Assembly (NCBI GenBank): GCA_023386835.1 | Contig: JAEWIY010000152.1 | Span: 1-64,000, forward strand | Source of the DNA: Verrucomicrobiota bacterium | GTDB lineage: Bacteria > Verrucomicrobiota > Verrucomicrobiia > Opitutales > Opitutaceae | Direction: 5' to 3' | DNA: 64,000 nt | In this document: positions 35,882-43,735 of the stretch, piece by piece | How the letters are laid out: every line of letters begins with the position of its first letter | Position numbering within the stretch: the stretch's first letter is position 1 | Made by a program: the position numbers and the translations under genes | Notes under the pieces: model-generated | Seen by the model: only the letters and a program-made list of their open reading frames with translations | The model's database searches: none | Told to the model about the DNA's origin: nothing

Positions 35882-37132
35882 TCATTCCGAAACCTCCATC
35901 GTCCCACGCCGAAGCGTCGTTCGATTTGCTTTCCGTCTTGACGACGGAAGCGGCTGAACGGGACCGTGGCCGGCACACCAAAATTGGGGGATATACAAGG
36001 AGCGATCAAATAACGGCGTTTCGTTGCGCCGCCTGCTTCCGATGACAATGTCTAGTCCGCGCCTAGTCAAACGGAACTTAGCCGTCAGGAAACCAGCTGC
36101 GACACCAGCGGAAAGGATCTGCGAAAGATGCGATGAAGAAACGCCGAGCCGGCGTCCTAGACCTGCCTCACAGGTGAGTCCTGCTTTGATCAGTGTCAGT
36201 GCAGAGAGAAGCGTGTCGGGAACTCCATCAGGGTTTCGCCGCTGATTCTCCGCAGGCGTACGATTGTCCAGCAGGTTTGATAGCCAAACGGGGAGGCAAC
36301 GCCCAGGGAACAGTGGGCGCCAGTCTCTGTTCGACACGAACAACACGCCAGGAATGTTGTTAGGGACGCTGTGGTAGAACACCAAGCTGGCCATTGTTCC
36401 CCCGTAGCCTTTTCTGCGACCCGGCGGGATCTGCGTCGTGCGTTCGCAGAGAGAAACGATCTTCTCCCATTGAGAACCCCAACGGTGAGAGACGTGCCCG
36501 CGTGAGTAGGCGAAGGGACCGTGAAAATTGACCTTTGAGCTTTTTCGAAAAGTCCGAACGGGATGGTCACTGCCCGGAAGATTTTCTAGAATCTCATGCT
36601 CGCCTTCCTCGGAACGCATGAGAGCGAATACATGTAAGTGAATTCGTCCGTAGCTCCACCAGCTTCGAATCGAAGCATTTTGAAAGAATCGGCGAGCATA
36701 AGAGGAGACCCGGTCGCCGCTGCCAACGGAATCATCGATAAAAATGATGCTTCTTATCCTGCGCCGCCGCAGCGTCTGAATGGAGGGGTGGTCCAGAAAC
36801 TTTTGGCGGTTCGACCGTTTCAACTGTGCAATTACCGACATGACGAAATCCTCGCTTCCTCTAGCGGTAGCGGTACGATGAGTAATTCTCCCCTCGCGGT
36901 TCCATAGGTCGATCTGATTAACTGGAAGCCGACGGACGGCATAGAGAGCGCAGGGGTATTTAGCCAAGTCAGTGACGTGATCGAAGAGCCAGCTCGCGTA
37001 TGTATCGCGAGTGCAGAATGACAACTGCATCAAGAGCTCTGACGCCGTCGTGCGATCGGCTTCACGGAACTGGCCCAGCCACGCCTGGATCTCAGGCGAC
37101 TGGTCGATCATGCGACGGGAGAGGCGCTTCAT
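35882..37132 (-). CDS. PRTase-like / winged-helix protein, retron partner
   Basis: The N-terminal domain carries a phosphoribosyltransferase PRPP-loop motif IIFIDDSVGSGDR at 129-141. The C-terminal third has a winged-helix segment (DTLLSALTLIKAGLTCEAGL, then LGVSSSHLSQILSAG) and a basic tail. The protein is 416 aa from the ATG at 37132; the frame is open to a GTG at 37174. PRTase-plus-winged-helix proteins are known partners of one retron class (type III, as I recall the classification). It would be the toxic effector, controlled by the reverse transcriptase-msDNA complex. It is co-directional with and upstream of the reverse transcriptase. Confidence 0.65.
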   Translation of the reverse strand: MKRLSRRMIDQSPEIQAWLGQFREADRTTASELLMQLSFCTRDTYASWLFDHVTDLAKYPCALYAVRRLPVNQIDLWNREGRITHRTATARGSEDFVMSVIAQLKRSNRQKFLDHPSIQTLRRRRIRSIIFIDDSVGSGDRVSSYARRFFQNASIRSWWSYGRIHLHVFALMRSEEGEHEILENLPGSDHPVRTFRKSSKVNFHGPFAYSRGHVSHRWGSQWEKIVSLCERTTQIPPGRRKGYGGTMASLVFYHSVPNNIPGVLFVSNRDWRPLFPGRCLPVWLSNLLDNRTPAENQRRNPDGVPDTLLSALTLIKAGLTCEAGLGRRLGVSSSHLSQILSAGVAAGFLTAKFRLTRRGLDIVIGSRRRNETPLFDRSLYIPQFWCAGHGPVQPLPSSRRKANRTTLRRGTMEVSE

Positions 37133-37259
37133 CACATACAGGGATGATCCTCTTCGTGACGAAAGGAGACCCACCGAGCAATAAAATCCTCTCGGTTACC
37201 TGCGATCTCGGGTTGCCGTCCCGTGACATCGCAAGCCGTCAAAGTAGAGTTCCGGCACT

Positions 37260-37448
37260 CTAGGCGCTGCTAGGGCCGCCGACGGCGAATGGCCTCGGTT
37301 TGATCTGTTGCGTCAGAGCGTCCGCATCTGGCGCATAAAGCACCTGCGTCACAGCAAACCACAGTGGACAGATGTATTTGACGAAATCGGTTTCTTCGCG
37401 GTTATCGACGTCTACTGAAGTCAGATACTGATCGCCCACCACCAACAT
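37260..37448 (-). CDS. Small ORF upstream of the PRTase gene, 62 aa
   Basis: A frame from the ATG at 37448 encodes MLVVGDQYLTSVDVDNREET and ends ...AVGGPSSA. Its amino-acid composition is protein-like, with balanced hydrophobic strands (FVKYICPLWFAVTQVLY). It lies on the same strand as the retron operon, 85 bases before the longest PRTase frame, and could be its first gene. It has no recognised family, no clear ribosome binding site, and part of a possible promoter region lies on top of it. Confidence 0.3.
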   Translation of the reverse strand: MLVVGDQYLTSVDVDNREETDFVKYICPLWFAVTQVLYAPDADALTQQIKPRPFAVGGPSSA

Positions 37449-37487
37449 CAAGCTCGTCACCCGTCCTGTCCCGAGTTTTAGAACTAT

Positions 37488-38258
37488 ATGGAAACATGTT
37501 TTATTATTCAACCCTTCGATGGCGGACCTTTCGATAAGCGCTATGAGGAAGTGATTAAGCCAGCAATTCTCGAAGCCGGGCTGGAGCCTTATCGTGTTGA
37601 TCAAGATCCGTCAGCGGTTGTGCCCATTGAGGATATTGAAAGAGGCATTCGAGGGGCCGCGCTATGCTTAGCGGAAATATCAATGGATAATCCGAATGTT
37701 TGGTTCGAGCTGGGTTACGCTATAGCTTGTGGCAAGAGCGTTATATTGGTCTGCTCCACCGGACGAGACCGATTTCCCTTCGACATTCAGCACCGCCACG
37801 TAATTCGTTGGGCGAATCAGTCGCGGAGCGATTTTGACGACCTTAAGAAGAAGATCGTCCAACGGGCGAAGGCACTCATGGTCAAAGATTCATCGCTTCT
37901 GTCGTTGTCTGTCGCTACAGAACTCGCTCCAGTGGAGGGTCTTAATCAGCAGGAAATGGCCGTCTTGGTGTCACTTGCTGGCAATCTTGAGACCCCGCAC
38001 GATCATGTTTCGACTCATCTGCTGCGGCGGGACATTGAAGGCTCAGGATTCACGAAAATGGCTGCGATCATCGGGATCAAGAGTCTCACTGCGAAAGGGT
38101 TCATCGATTTCAATCTATATCAGACTGATAGCGGTGAAGAGTACCAAGCCTATACATTGACCAACAAGGGTTGGAGTTGGATCATGAGCAACCAGAACCG
38201 CTTCAAGATGGTCAAAGCCGATCCTAAATCCAGATTGGATGACGATGTGCCTTTCTGA
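37488..38258 (+). CDS. Nucleoside-deoxyribosyltransferase/TIR-like protein with winged helix
   Basis: The N-terminal 130 residues have the fold signature shared by nucleoside 2-deoxyribosyltransferase-like and TIR-like defence proteins: METCFIIQPFDGGPFDKRYE, an acidic PIEDIERGIRGA helix, and NPNVWFELGYA (68-78) with the catalytic-type glutamate Glu74. The C-terminal part is a winged helix (LLRRDIEGSGFTKMAAIIGI, then SLTAKGFIDFNL). NAD or nucleotide hydrolysis is the usual output of this fold in defence. It is divergent from the retron operon with about 310 bases between; a functional link is possible but unproven. Confidence 0.65.
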   Translation: METCFIIQPFDGGPFDKRYEEVIKPAILEAGLEPYRVDQDPSAVVPIEDIERGIRGAALCLAEISMDNPNVWFELGYAIACGKSVILVCSTGRDRFPFDIQHRHVIRWANQSRSDFDDLKKKIVQRAKALMVKDSSLLSLSVATELAPVEGLNQQEMAVLVSLAGNLETPHDHVSTHLLRRDIEGSGFTKMAAIIGIKSLTAKGFIDFNLYQTDSGEEYQAYTLTNKGWSWIMSNQNRFKMVKADPKSRLDDDVPF

Positions 38259-38879
38259 GTTGCAGCGCCTCGTCGGCACGCCCCCATGTTTTGCTATGGC
38301 TGGGACAGGTAATGGATCCCGGGGTTGCCCTGCCTTGTAGGCTTTTGGCATGACACCCAAGAATCTATTGCCAATGCTGCTCAGATGGAGCGTTGCTCGC
38401 AACGCGGCCTTGGTCAGTGCAGCTCGCGGAGCTGCCTTCGGAGGTAGTAGAAGCAGCTCTGCAGACGTTCGAATCGGCTGCCAGTGCCGCTGAATGGTTG
38501 AAGACGCGAGCCGTCGCCCCTGGAATCGAGGCCACGCCGCTTGAGCACGCTGGCACCTCCACGGGCCAAGCGGAGGTTCTCCGGGTTCTGCAACGGATCG
38601 ATCATGGGATCCCGGTGTGAAGCTGTGCCGCGGCTTCTCAGCGAGAACCGCTGGGTCCGCCGACTGGCTGAGGCGACGTCTGCTGGAGCCGCTTCCGCAC
38701 ACGTTCGATTCAACCGGGTGAGACGTAGAACTGATCAGGCTTCGTGGTCGCGTGCGAACGCGGGGACAGACGGAGATACAGTGACCATCGGAAACGGAGA
38801 CATCGTCCTCACGCACGGGCGCGACATCTGCCCTAGAAACTTCCCCACTCAGGGTCCTCATTTTCCGTATTAGGTAAGG
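38259..38879. other. About 620 bases without a convincing gene
   Basis: Several short open frames exist on both strands but none has a family motif, good start or consistent codon use. The stretch looks like decayed sequence. Its GC content is high, so chance open frames are expected. Confidence 0.4.
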
Positions 38880-39362
38880 GTGGACACCACTCTCTCAAAA
38901 ACTGAGCCGCCGCAGAGTTCAGAAACCGTCAGAGCTCTCTCACCGCGCAAACTGCGCGCGACCGTCTTGAGCCGCCTGCACGTCCGTGGCACGTGGGAAC
39001 GGCTGATTCGGCGCCACCGTCTGCAGCCTTTCGACCGGCAGTCACTCCTTGATGAGCTGCTCTACGAGGCGTGCCGACTAGGTCGCAGTAGTAGCCTTCA
39101 GTTCTTCCTCGCGCAGGGCGCCAACCCGAACGCCGAGGTTCCGGACCGAGAGTACCCCACGCCGTTTTTTGCCGCCATTCGCCACGCTGATCCGCGGGAC
39201 GTCGCGCAGCTCATTGAGCATGGAGCCGCAGCTGTGCCATTCCACACGTCCGCGCTCGGATTAGCTGTCTGGAGCGCCGATCCATGGGAGCGCCGATCCA
39301 TGGGGTCAGGCCGCTGTTTGTTGATCCTGCGATCCCGGGTGCTTAACGCCTCTGGTGCTTGA
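38880..39362 (+). pseudogene. Decayed ankyrin-repeat gene
   Basis: From a GTG at 38880 the frame encodes a helical N-terminus and then ankyrin-like repeats (LYEACRLGRSSSLQFFLAQG, ANPNAEVPDREYPTPFFAAI, DVAQLIEHGAAAVPFHTSAL). At 39272-39303 a 16-base unit (GAGCGCCGATCCATGG) is present twice in tandem. Sixteen bases is not a multiple of three, so the duplication shifts the frame and the protein soon ends in unrelated residues. If the extra copy is removed, the frame still ends soon after, so decay goes further. It is not expected to make a functional protein. Confidence 0.55.
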
Positions 39363-39673
39363 TGGGTGCGGCGTGTCCATGCCGGACACCGCCGTTCATC
39401 GCGCTCAGTGGCCGTAGGCAGGTGGACAGAAGCGCGGTTTGGCTTCCCGACGGCGCAGTTGGTGGGGCTGCTTGACCACCACCCAGCCGCCCAGCGTCGG
39501 ACTGACGCCTGACGCCAGATCGCGCGGCAGCTCGTGAGGCTAAGGTCGGCCCCGCCAGCTATGCCGTTGCCGCCGAATGTAACGTTTTCCGCCAACTGTT
39601 TCATCCGGGTTTTGCCGGTGGTGGTGCCGATTCATCCGCCGGCGGCAGCGGTCGCAAGGCCCGCAGACGGAGA
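39363..39673. other. About 310 bases of non-coding or decayed sequence
   Basis: No gene is supported between the ankyrin pseudogene and hipA. This may be the remaining, no longer readable, part of the ankyrin gene. Confidence 0.4.
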
Positions 39674-40909
39674 TCAATTTGGTTTGAGCGAGGCGACACC
39701 TTCGGCCCACGCGACCTGCATTCGCGCCGCCAATTCGGTGGCATCTGGGTCCAGATCGAGAAGCGATGTCAGTTCAGCTGATGTGTCCGCGACTGCGTCC
39801 CGAACCTCGGCGATGATCTGCCGCGCGGCGGTGGGTGTGAGCTGGCAGCGACGCATGCCGAAGCGCTCGATGCGCTTCACATCGGGCCACCGTTTAGTGC
39901 CATCGAGCGTCAGCGCCATCGCGTCGTTTGGCAGGTAAGCCGTTGTCGTAATGATGTCGAAAGTCGGCGCGAGCGTTACGTTTCGCGTCGGGTCCTGGTA
40001 CACGACACCAAAGTTCTTGCGATGGGCGTCGCCGTTGCGGACAGCGATGGAAAGGACAAAGAGGCGGAAGAGTTTTGCCATCTCGGCAGCGCTCCCGTGA
40101 GGGCCACGCACCACACTGTTCAACGTGCCAGCGAGCTGTTCATACGAACCTTCGTACTTCTCACGCGAGAGCCGGCCATCGAGCGCGCACCCGTCCTCGA
40201 ATCCGCAGTAGGTGCCATCTTCCCGCCGGTCGAATCGCTCAACGACGAGCACCTTTCCGTCGGCCGACAGATCGGCGTTGACCACCTCAAGTCCTGCACG
40301 CCGCGCCGCCTTCAGGCACAAGAATTCGTTCGCCGCCAACCCCGGGTACCGCACGGGGTCAAAGGACTTCACGATGTGGGTTGTCCCCGTCGCAGTCAGC
40401 CGATGGTCGGACATGATCGGGCTCAAATTTTCGGAACGCAGGCTGCCGTCATCCCGCACCAAGATCTTTGGTTGGACCCCCGCCACGCCGGAGTATTGCG
40501 CATATCGCCGCAGCAACTCGGTGAACAGTTCGCCAGTGCCCCGAGCGTGTAACAGTTCACGTAGGTTTTGGGGCGGTACACCTTCGAGTTGTTCGGCGGT
40601 TTCCGCGCAACGAATGCGGCCGATCAAGGAACGACCGACGACTTGGAACAGCGCCAAATCGTCGAACACCGGTAGCGCTTTCGCGAACATGTTGGTCAAC
40701 GCCTCGCGGAGCGCGCCCTCCGGAAGCGACATGTCGAAGACCGGATGCAAGGCCGCCGTACGTTCAGTAAAGTACGGCTCCGTGCTCACCGGCATCAGGA
40801 GGGACACGGCCTGCGACTTATCCGCTACGTCGGAGTAGACGAAGCGATTGAGCGGTTCTTCGCGGTCGAGCGTGCCCACCAACTGATGATTGATGAAGAT
40901 GCTAGGCAT
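39674..40909 (-). CDS. hipA: HipA-family serine/threonine kinase toxin
   Basis: HipA kinases phosphorylate glutamyl-tRNA synthetase (or another target) and cause growth arrest unless bound by HipB. The features of the fold are all here: the N-terminal HipA-type domain (FSYSDVADKSQAVSLLMPVS-like region), GVQPKILV as the P-loop-like segment, VVERFDRRED, and the catalytic NGDAHRKNFG near residue 290 with the Asp and Asn of the kinase loop, then APTFDII with the metal-binding Asp. At 411 aa it has the full family length. I chose the ATG at 40909; a GTG at 40915 is two codons upstream. The start overlaps the end of hipB, so the two are co-translated. Confidence 0.85.
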   Translation of the reverse strand: MPSIFINHQLVGTLDREEPLNRFVYSDVADKSQAVSLLMPVSTEPYFTERTAALHPVFDMSLPEGALREALTNMFAKALPVFDDLALFQVVGRSLIGRIRCAETAEQLEGVPPQNLRELLHARGTGELFTELLRRYAQYSGVAGVQPKILVRDDGSLRSENLSPIMSDHRLTATGTTHIVKSFDPVRYPGLAANEFLCLKAARRAGLEVVNADLSADGKVLVVERFDRREDGTYCGFEDGCALDGRLSREKYEGSYEQLAGTLNSVVRGPHGSAAEMAKLFRLFVLSIAVRNGDAHRKNFGVVYQDPTRNVTLAPTFDIITTTAYLPNDAMALTLDGTKRWPDVKRIERFGMRRCQLTPTAARQIIAEVRDAVADTSAELTSLLDLDPDATELAARMQVAWAEGVASLKPN

Positions 40910-41213
40910 GGTCACCCGGCGGCAGCTTCGCTAGGATGTCGCTGGTCTGCTTCGCCGCCTCTCGCCGCTCCCGCCGGTTCTTCTCGTACGTTTCGTGCAG
41001 CGTCAGGGGCCGCCGTTCGCGGATGACCAACTCAAGTCCGAGCCGGTCGCATACGTTCACCAGTTTCCGCACGCCGAGCTCTTCGAGAACACCGTTCTCC
41101 AATCGAGAAATGGTCGCACGGCTCATCCCCATGGCCTTCGCCAACGCCGCCTGAGTGAAGCCGGCTTTGCGTCGAGCTTCGCGTATCAATTCCCCCACAG
41201 CGACCCAGTCCAT
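40902..41213 (-). CDS. hipB: HipB-like XRE antitoxin
   Basis: The helix-turn-helix (IREARRKAGFTQAALAKAMG followed by MSRATISRLENG) is of the XRE type. The C-terminal tail is charged and disordered (NRRERREAAKQTSDILAKLP), as in HipB proteins. I chose the ATG at 41213: the six codons upstream (MYHIRY) are encoded inside a perfect operator palindrome and are unlikely to be protein. It represses its own operon through the two sites at 41212-41231 and 41264-41279. Confidence 0.8.
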   Translation of the reverse strand: MDWVAVGELIREARRKAGFTQAALAKAMGMSRATISRLENGVLEELGVRKLVNVCDRLGLELVIRERRPLTLHETYEKNRRERREAAKQTSDILAKLPPGDHA

Positions 41214-41231
41214 GTATCGTATGTGATACAT
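41212..41231. promoter_or_regulatory. HipB operator, perfect inverted repeat
   Basis: ATGTATC-GTATGT-GATACAT is a perfect 7-bp inverted repeat with a six-base spacer. It overlaps the start of hipB. The TATC-N6-GATA core is like the TATCC-N8-GGATA operators of HipB family members but with shorter spacing. Confidence 0.65.
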
Positions 41232-41263
41232 TTTCGCGATCCTGGCAAGATATTGCCGGAAAA

Positions 41264-41279
41264 TGTATCGTATAGGATG
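41264..41279. promoter_or_regulatory. Second HipB operator, imperfect
   Basis: TGTATC-GTATAG-GATGC shares the core with the operator at 41212-41231 and lies about 50 bases upstream, roughly five helical turns. Two such sites would permit cooperative binding and looping. Confidence 0.5.
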
Positions 41280-41459
41280 CGTCGCTGGTCACTCGCTTCG
41301 GCTTATTTCAGCAAAAAACGGATGGCTCGCCAGAGAAGCCAATGGGCCGCAGTAAGGCAACATATCGCGACGAGCGAGCCATGCTTGGCAGCGCCTAACC
41401 TCAGGGATGGCCCCGCCTGAGGAGACGAAATTTGTCTATCGGTCTCTGGCCGGTGGAGG

Positions 41460-41837
41460 CTACTGCCTCGGGAGCGGCTGGAAGATTCTGTTTTCGAAAC
41501 GTCCTAGTCGCGTAGTGCCTTCTTGGTTACGCCGGACGATAAGGACGGGATTCGCTGGATCCGCGGAATACCAGGGGCCGCCCGTTGCCTCGATGGCCCT
41601 GCGCGTGCGCTCGCGGCCTTCATTCGTCTGCGACGAAGCGAGTGCGGCGTCTACCAGTCCGGACAATGGGCGAGCCATGGGAAGAAACGCAGGGGCGCCG
41701 GCGCCGGCGTCGATCGGGTTTGGTGAGAGCTGCCACGCTGGAGCGACGGCCTCGGCCGGCACCGGGTCGCGTGCCATGCTCACCCGGGCCGGCTCACTCA
41801 CGGAGGCCGGTGGCTCAGTTGCCTCATCTTCTTCCAC
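41460..41837 (-). CDS. Hypothetical protein, 125 aa
   Basis: A frame starting MEEDEATEPPASVSEPARVS has a disordered acidic/proline-rich first half and a more ordered end (GPWYSADPANPVLIVRRNQE, then RLGRFENRIFQPL). No family is recognised. It is the only frame in this 640-base stretch that looks like protein and sits between hipB and the apiose genes, so the stretch may be simply a boundary of the island. The support is weak. Confidence 0.35.
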   Translation of the reverse strand: MEEDEATEPPASVSEPARVSMARDPVPAEAVAPAWQLSPNPIDAGAGAPAFLPMARPLSGLVDAALASSQTNEGRERTRRAIEATGGPWYSADPANPVLIVRRNQEGTTRLGRFENRIFQPLPRQ

Positions 41838-41921
41838 CAGGCGCTCGGCCGAATGGTTGGCGCGTGCGAGGCAATGAAACGACTTGCCAACGCATCGGCT
41901 TAAGAAATGGGAGTTGCTCCC

Positions 41922-42947
41922 ATGAAGCTTAAGTTCGCGGTGATTGGGACCGGGTTCTGGTCAAATTTTCAAATCCCCGGTTGGTTCGAGGCTGGCGAGG
42001 TGGAACTCGTGGCCGTCTACAACCGCACGCGCGCAAAAGCGGAAGCCTTTAGCTCGAAGTTCGGTGGACGCGTTTATGATCGGGTCGAGCAACTTCTCGA
42101 GTTTGAAGACTTGGACTTCGTCGACATCATCACGGACGTCGATACCCACCGCGCGTTCGCGGAGCAGGCGCTCCGGCTGGGGCGACACGTCGTTTGTCAG
42201 AAGCCGCTGGCGCCGTCCTTGGCGGAAGCGACCCATATGGTGGATTTCGCGCAGCGGTCGGGAGCGCAGCTTTTCGTCAACGAGAACTTTCGCTGGCAGG
42301 CGCCGATCCGTCGTGTGAAGGCGCTCTTGCTGGACGGCGCGATCGGCCGAGTTTTCAGATCGAGAGTCTCTTTTTGCTCCGCGTTTCCGGTCTTCGACAA
42401 TCAGCCCTTCCTCGCCGAGTTGGAGCGATTCATCCTGACGGACATCGGATCGCACGTGCTCGACATCTGTCGCTTCCTGTTTGGCGAAGTCGATTCCCTC
42501 TATTGCCGCACGGCGCGCGTGAACCCAGGCATTCGGGGAGAAGATGTTGCCAGTGTCCTCATGCACCTGCGCGATGGGGTGCATTGCTTCGCCGAAATGT
42601 CCTACGCCAGCCGGCTGGAGCGCGAAGTTTTTCCGCAGACGCTGCTGCTCATTGAGGGCTCCGAGGGTTCGATTCGTCTGGGACCGGATTTCGCCATCTC
42701 GGTGACGACACGCGCGGGCACGGTCTCGGAAACCGTGCGACCGAAGCTGTATGAGTGGGGCGATCCGGCTTATGCTGTGGTGCACTCCAGTATCGTCGAT
42801 GCACAGCGCGACCTCCTGGCGGGTTTACGCGGAGGGCGTGCGGAAACAACGGGAGCGGACAACCTCGAAACAGCGCGACTGGTGTGGGCGAGTTATGCGA
42901 GTGCCGAGCGCAACGCGTTGATTCATGTGCCGAGTTTCCATGGTTGA
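41922..42947 (+). CDS. apsD: Putative D-apiose dehydrogenase (Gfo/Idh/MocA family)
   Basis: An NAD(P)-dependent oxidoreductase of the Gfo/Idh/MocA family, predicted to oxidise D-apiose to D-apionolactone. The Rossmann start is KFAVIGTGFWSNFQIPGW (residues 4-21). The usual EKP motif appears as CQKP with Lys94. The C-terminal catalytic-domain motif is FILTDIGSHVLDICRFLFG, with the Asp and His of DxxxH. At 341 aa it has the family length. The ATG at 41922 has GGGAG at a good distance. The function is inferred because the four other enzymes of the apionate route follow. A convergent regulator gene lies downstream. Other Gfo/Idh/MocA activities cannot be excluded from sequence alone. Confidence 0.72.
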   Translation: MKLKFAVIGTGFWSNFQIPGWFEAGEVELVAVYNRTRAKAEAFSSKFGGRVYDRVEQLLEFEDLDFVDIITDVDTHRAFAEQALRLGRHVVCQKPLAPSLAEATHMVDFAQRSGAQLFVNENFRWQAPIRRVKALLLDGAIGRVFRSRVSFCSAFPVFDNQPFLAELERFILTDIGSHVLDICRFLFGEVDSLYCRTARVNPGIRGEDVASVLMHLRDGVHCFAEMSYASRLEREVFPQTLLLIEGSEGSIRLGPDFAISVTTRAGTVSETVRPKLYEWGDPAYAVVHSSIVDAQRDLLAGLRGGRAETTGADNLETARLVWASYASAERNALIHVPSFHG

Positions 42948-42980
42948 ATCTGGTATCGGCCCGGCGCCTCGGGACTGATC

Positions 42981-43031
42981 GCCCACCGCGGCGGCGCGCG
43001 GCCTCTGTAGGTGGGCTACTCGCGCCGCGAG
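42981..43031. terminator. Structured region between convergent genes, terminator candidate
   Basis: GCCCACC (42981-42987) pairs with GGTGGGC (43010-43016), and CTCGC-GCC-GCGAG (43019-43031) forms a second hairpin. They lie in the gap between apsD and the convergent regulator gene. No T-run follows, so it is a weak or factor-dependent terminator candidate. Confidence 0.4.
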
Positions 43032-43061
43032 CCGCGGAGGTGTGGGTCTCTGCGTTTTGTG

Positions 43062-43691
43062 CTACGCGTTGATGAGCCGGTTGAGATTGCCGTGAAACGT
43101 GAAGTCGCGCGATGTCACGACGGAGAGGATTTCGCACGGGCGGCCGCCGAGGGGTTCGACGCGGTGACGTATGCCGGAATCGAAGTAAATTGAATCACCG
43201 CTCTTCATGTCGTAGGCGCGGTCCCCAATGATCATGCGGCACCGGCCCTTAAGGACGTGGATGAATTCTTCGCCTTCATGGGACTGGAGCGGTGCCTGCG
43301 GGCGGGCCGAATCGACGTCGACCACAAACGGCTCCATAATGCGGCCCTTGATGCCGGCGGCGAGCAAGCGGATCGACACTCCATCGGGACCGCGGAGCTG
43401 AGCCCGCTCGCCCGCGCCCGCGACCGTGAGCTGGACGCGCGCACTTGAAGCCTCCGAATCGAAGAAGCTCGCGATCGACACGCCGAACACCTCCGCGAAC
43501 TTGGCCAGGTTCGCGACGCTGACCGGCATCTTCAGGTTTTCGACACGTGACAGGTAGGACTCGGAGAAACCGGTTTTTTCACTCAATTCGCGTAGCGTGA
43601 TGTCTTGATCCTGACGTAGCTGAGCCAGCCGGCGGGCGATCTTCTTCTCCGGGGCGGACAGGGCGACGCCCTCTTCAGAGGATTGAGTCAT
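43062..43691 (-). CDS. XRE-cupin transcriptional regulator of the sugar locus
   Basis: The N-terminal helix-turn-helix (LAQLRQDQDITLRELSEKTG followed by FSESYLSRVENLK) is of XRE type and the C-terminal half is a cupin barrel (HEGEEFIHVLKGRCRMIIGD, GDSIYFDSGIRH), the usual layout of small-molecule-responsive XRE-cupin regulators. At 209 aa it has the usual length. The gene is divergent from the RuBisCO-like gene, with its ATG only 45 bases from the longest start of that frame, so the promoters overlap. It is a natural candidate for the apiose/apionate-responsive regulator; the ligand is inferred. Confidence 0.75.
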   Translation of the reverse strand: MTQSSEEGVALSAPEKKIARRLAQLRQDQDITLRELSEKTGFSESYLSRVENLKMPVSVANLAKFAEVFGVSIASFFDSEASSARVQLTVAGAGERAQLRGPDGVSIRLLAAGIKGRIMEPFVVDVDSARPQAPLQSHEGEEFIHVLKGRCRMIIGDRAYDMKSGDSIYFDSGIRHRVEPLGGRPCEILSVVTSRDFTFHGNLNRLINA

Positions 43692-43735
43692 GTTGCAGAA
43701 TAGGAAACTTTATTGACAAAACAGCAATAGGGTTT

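Noticed and set aside
41838..41921. Attenuator hairpin before apsD (GGGAG-TTG-CTCCC)
   Set aside because: The five-base stem coincides with the ribosome binding site and could occlude it, but it is too short to claim as a regulatory element.
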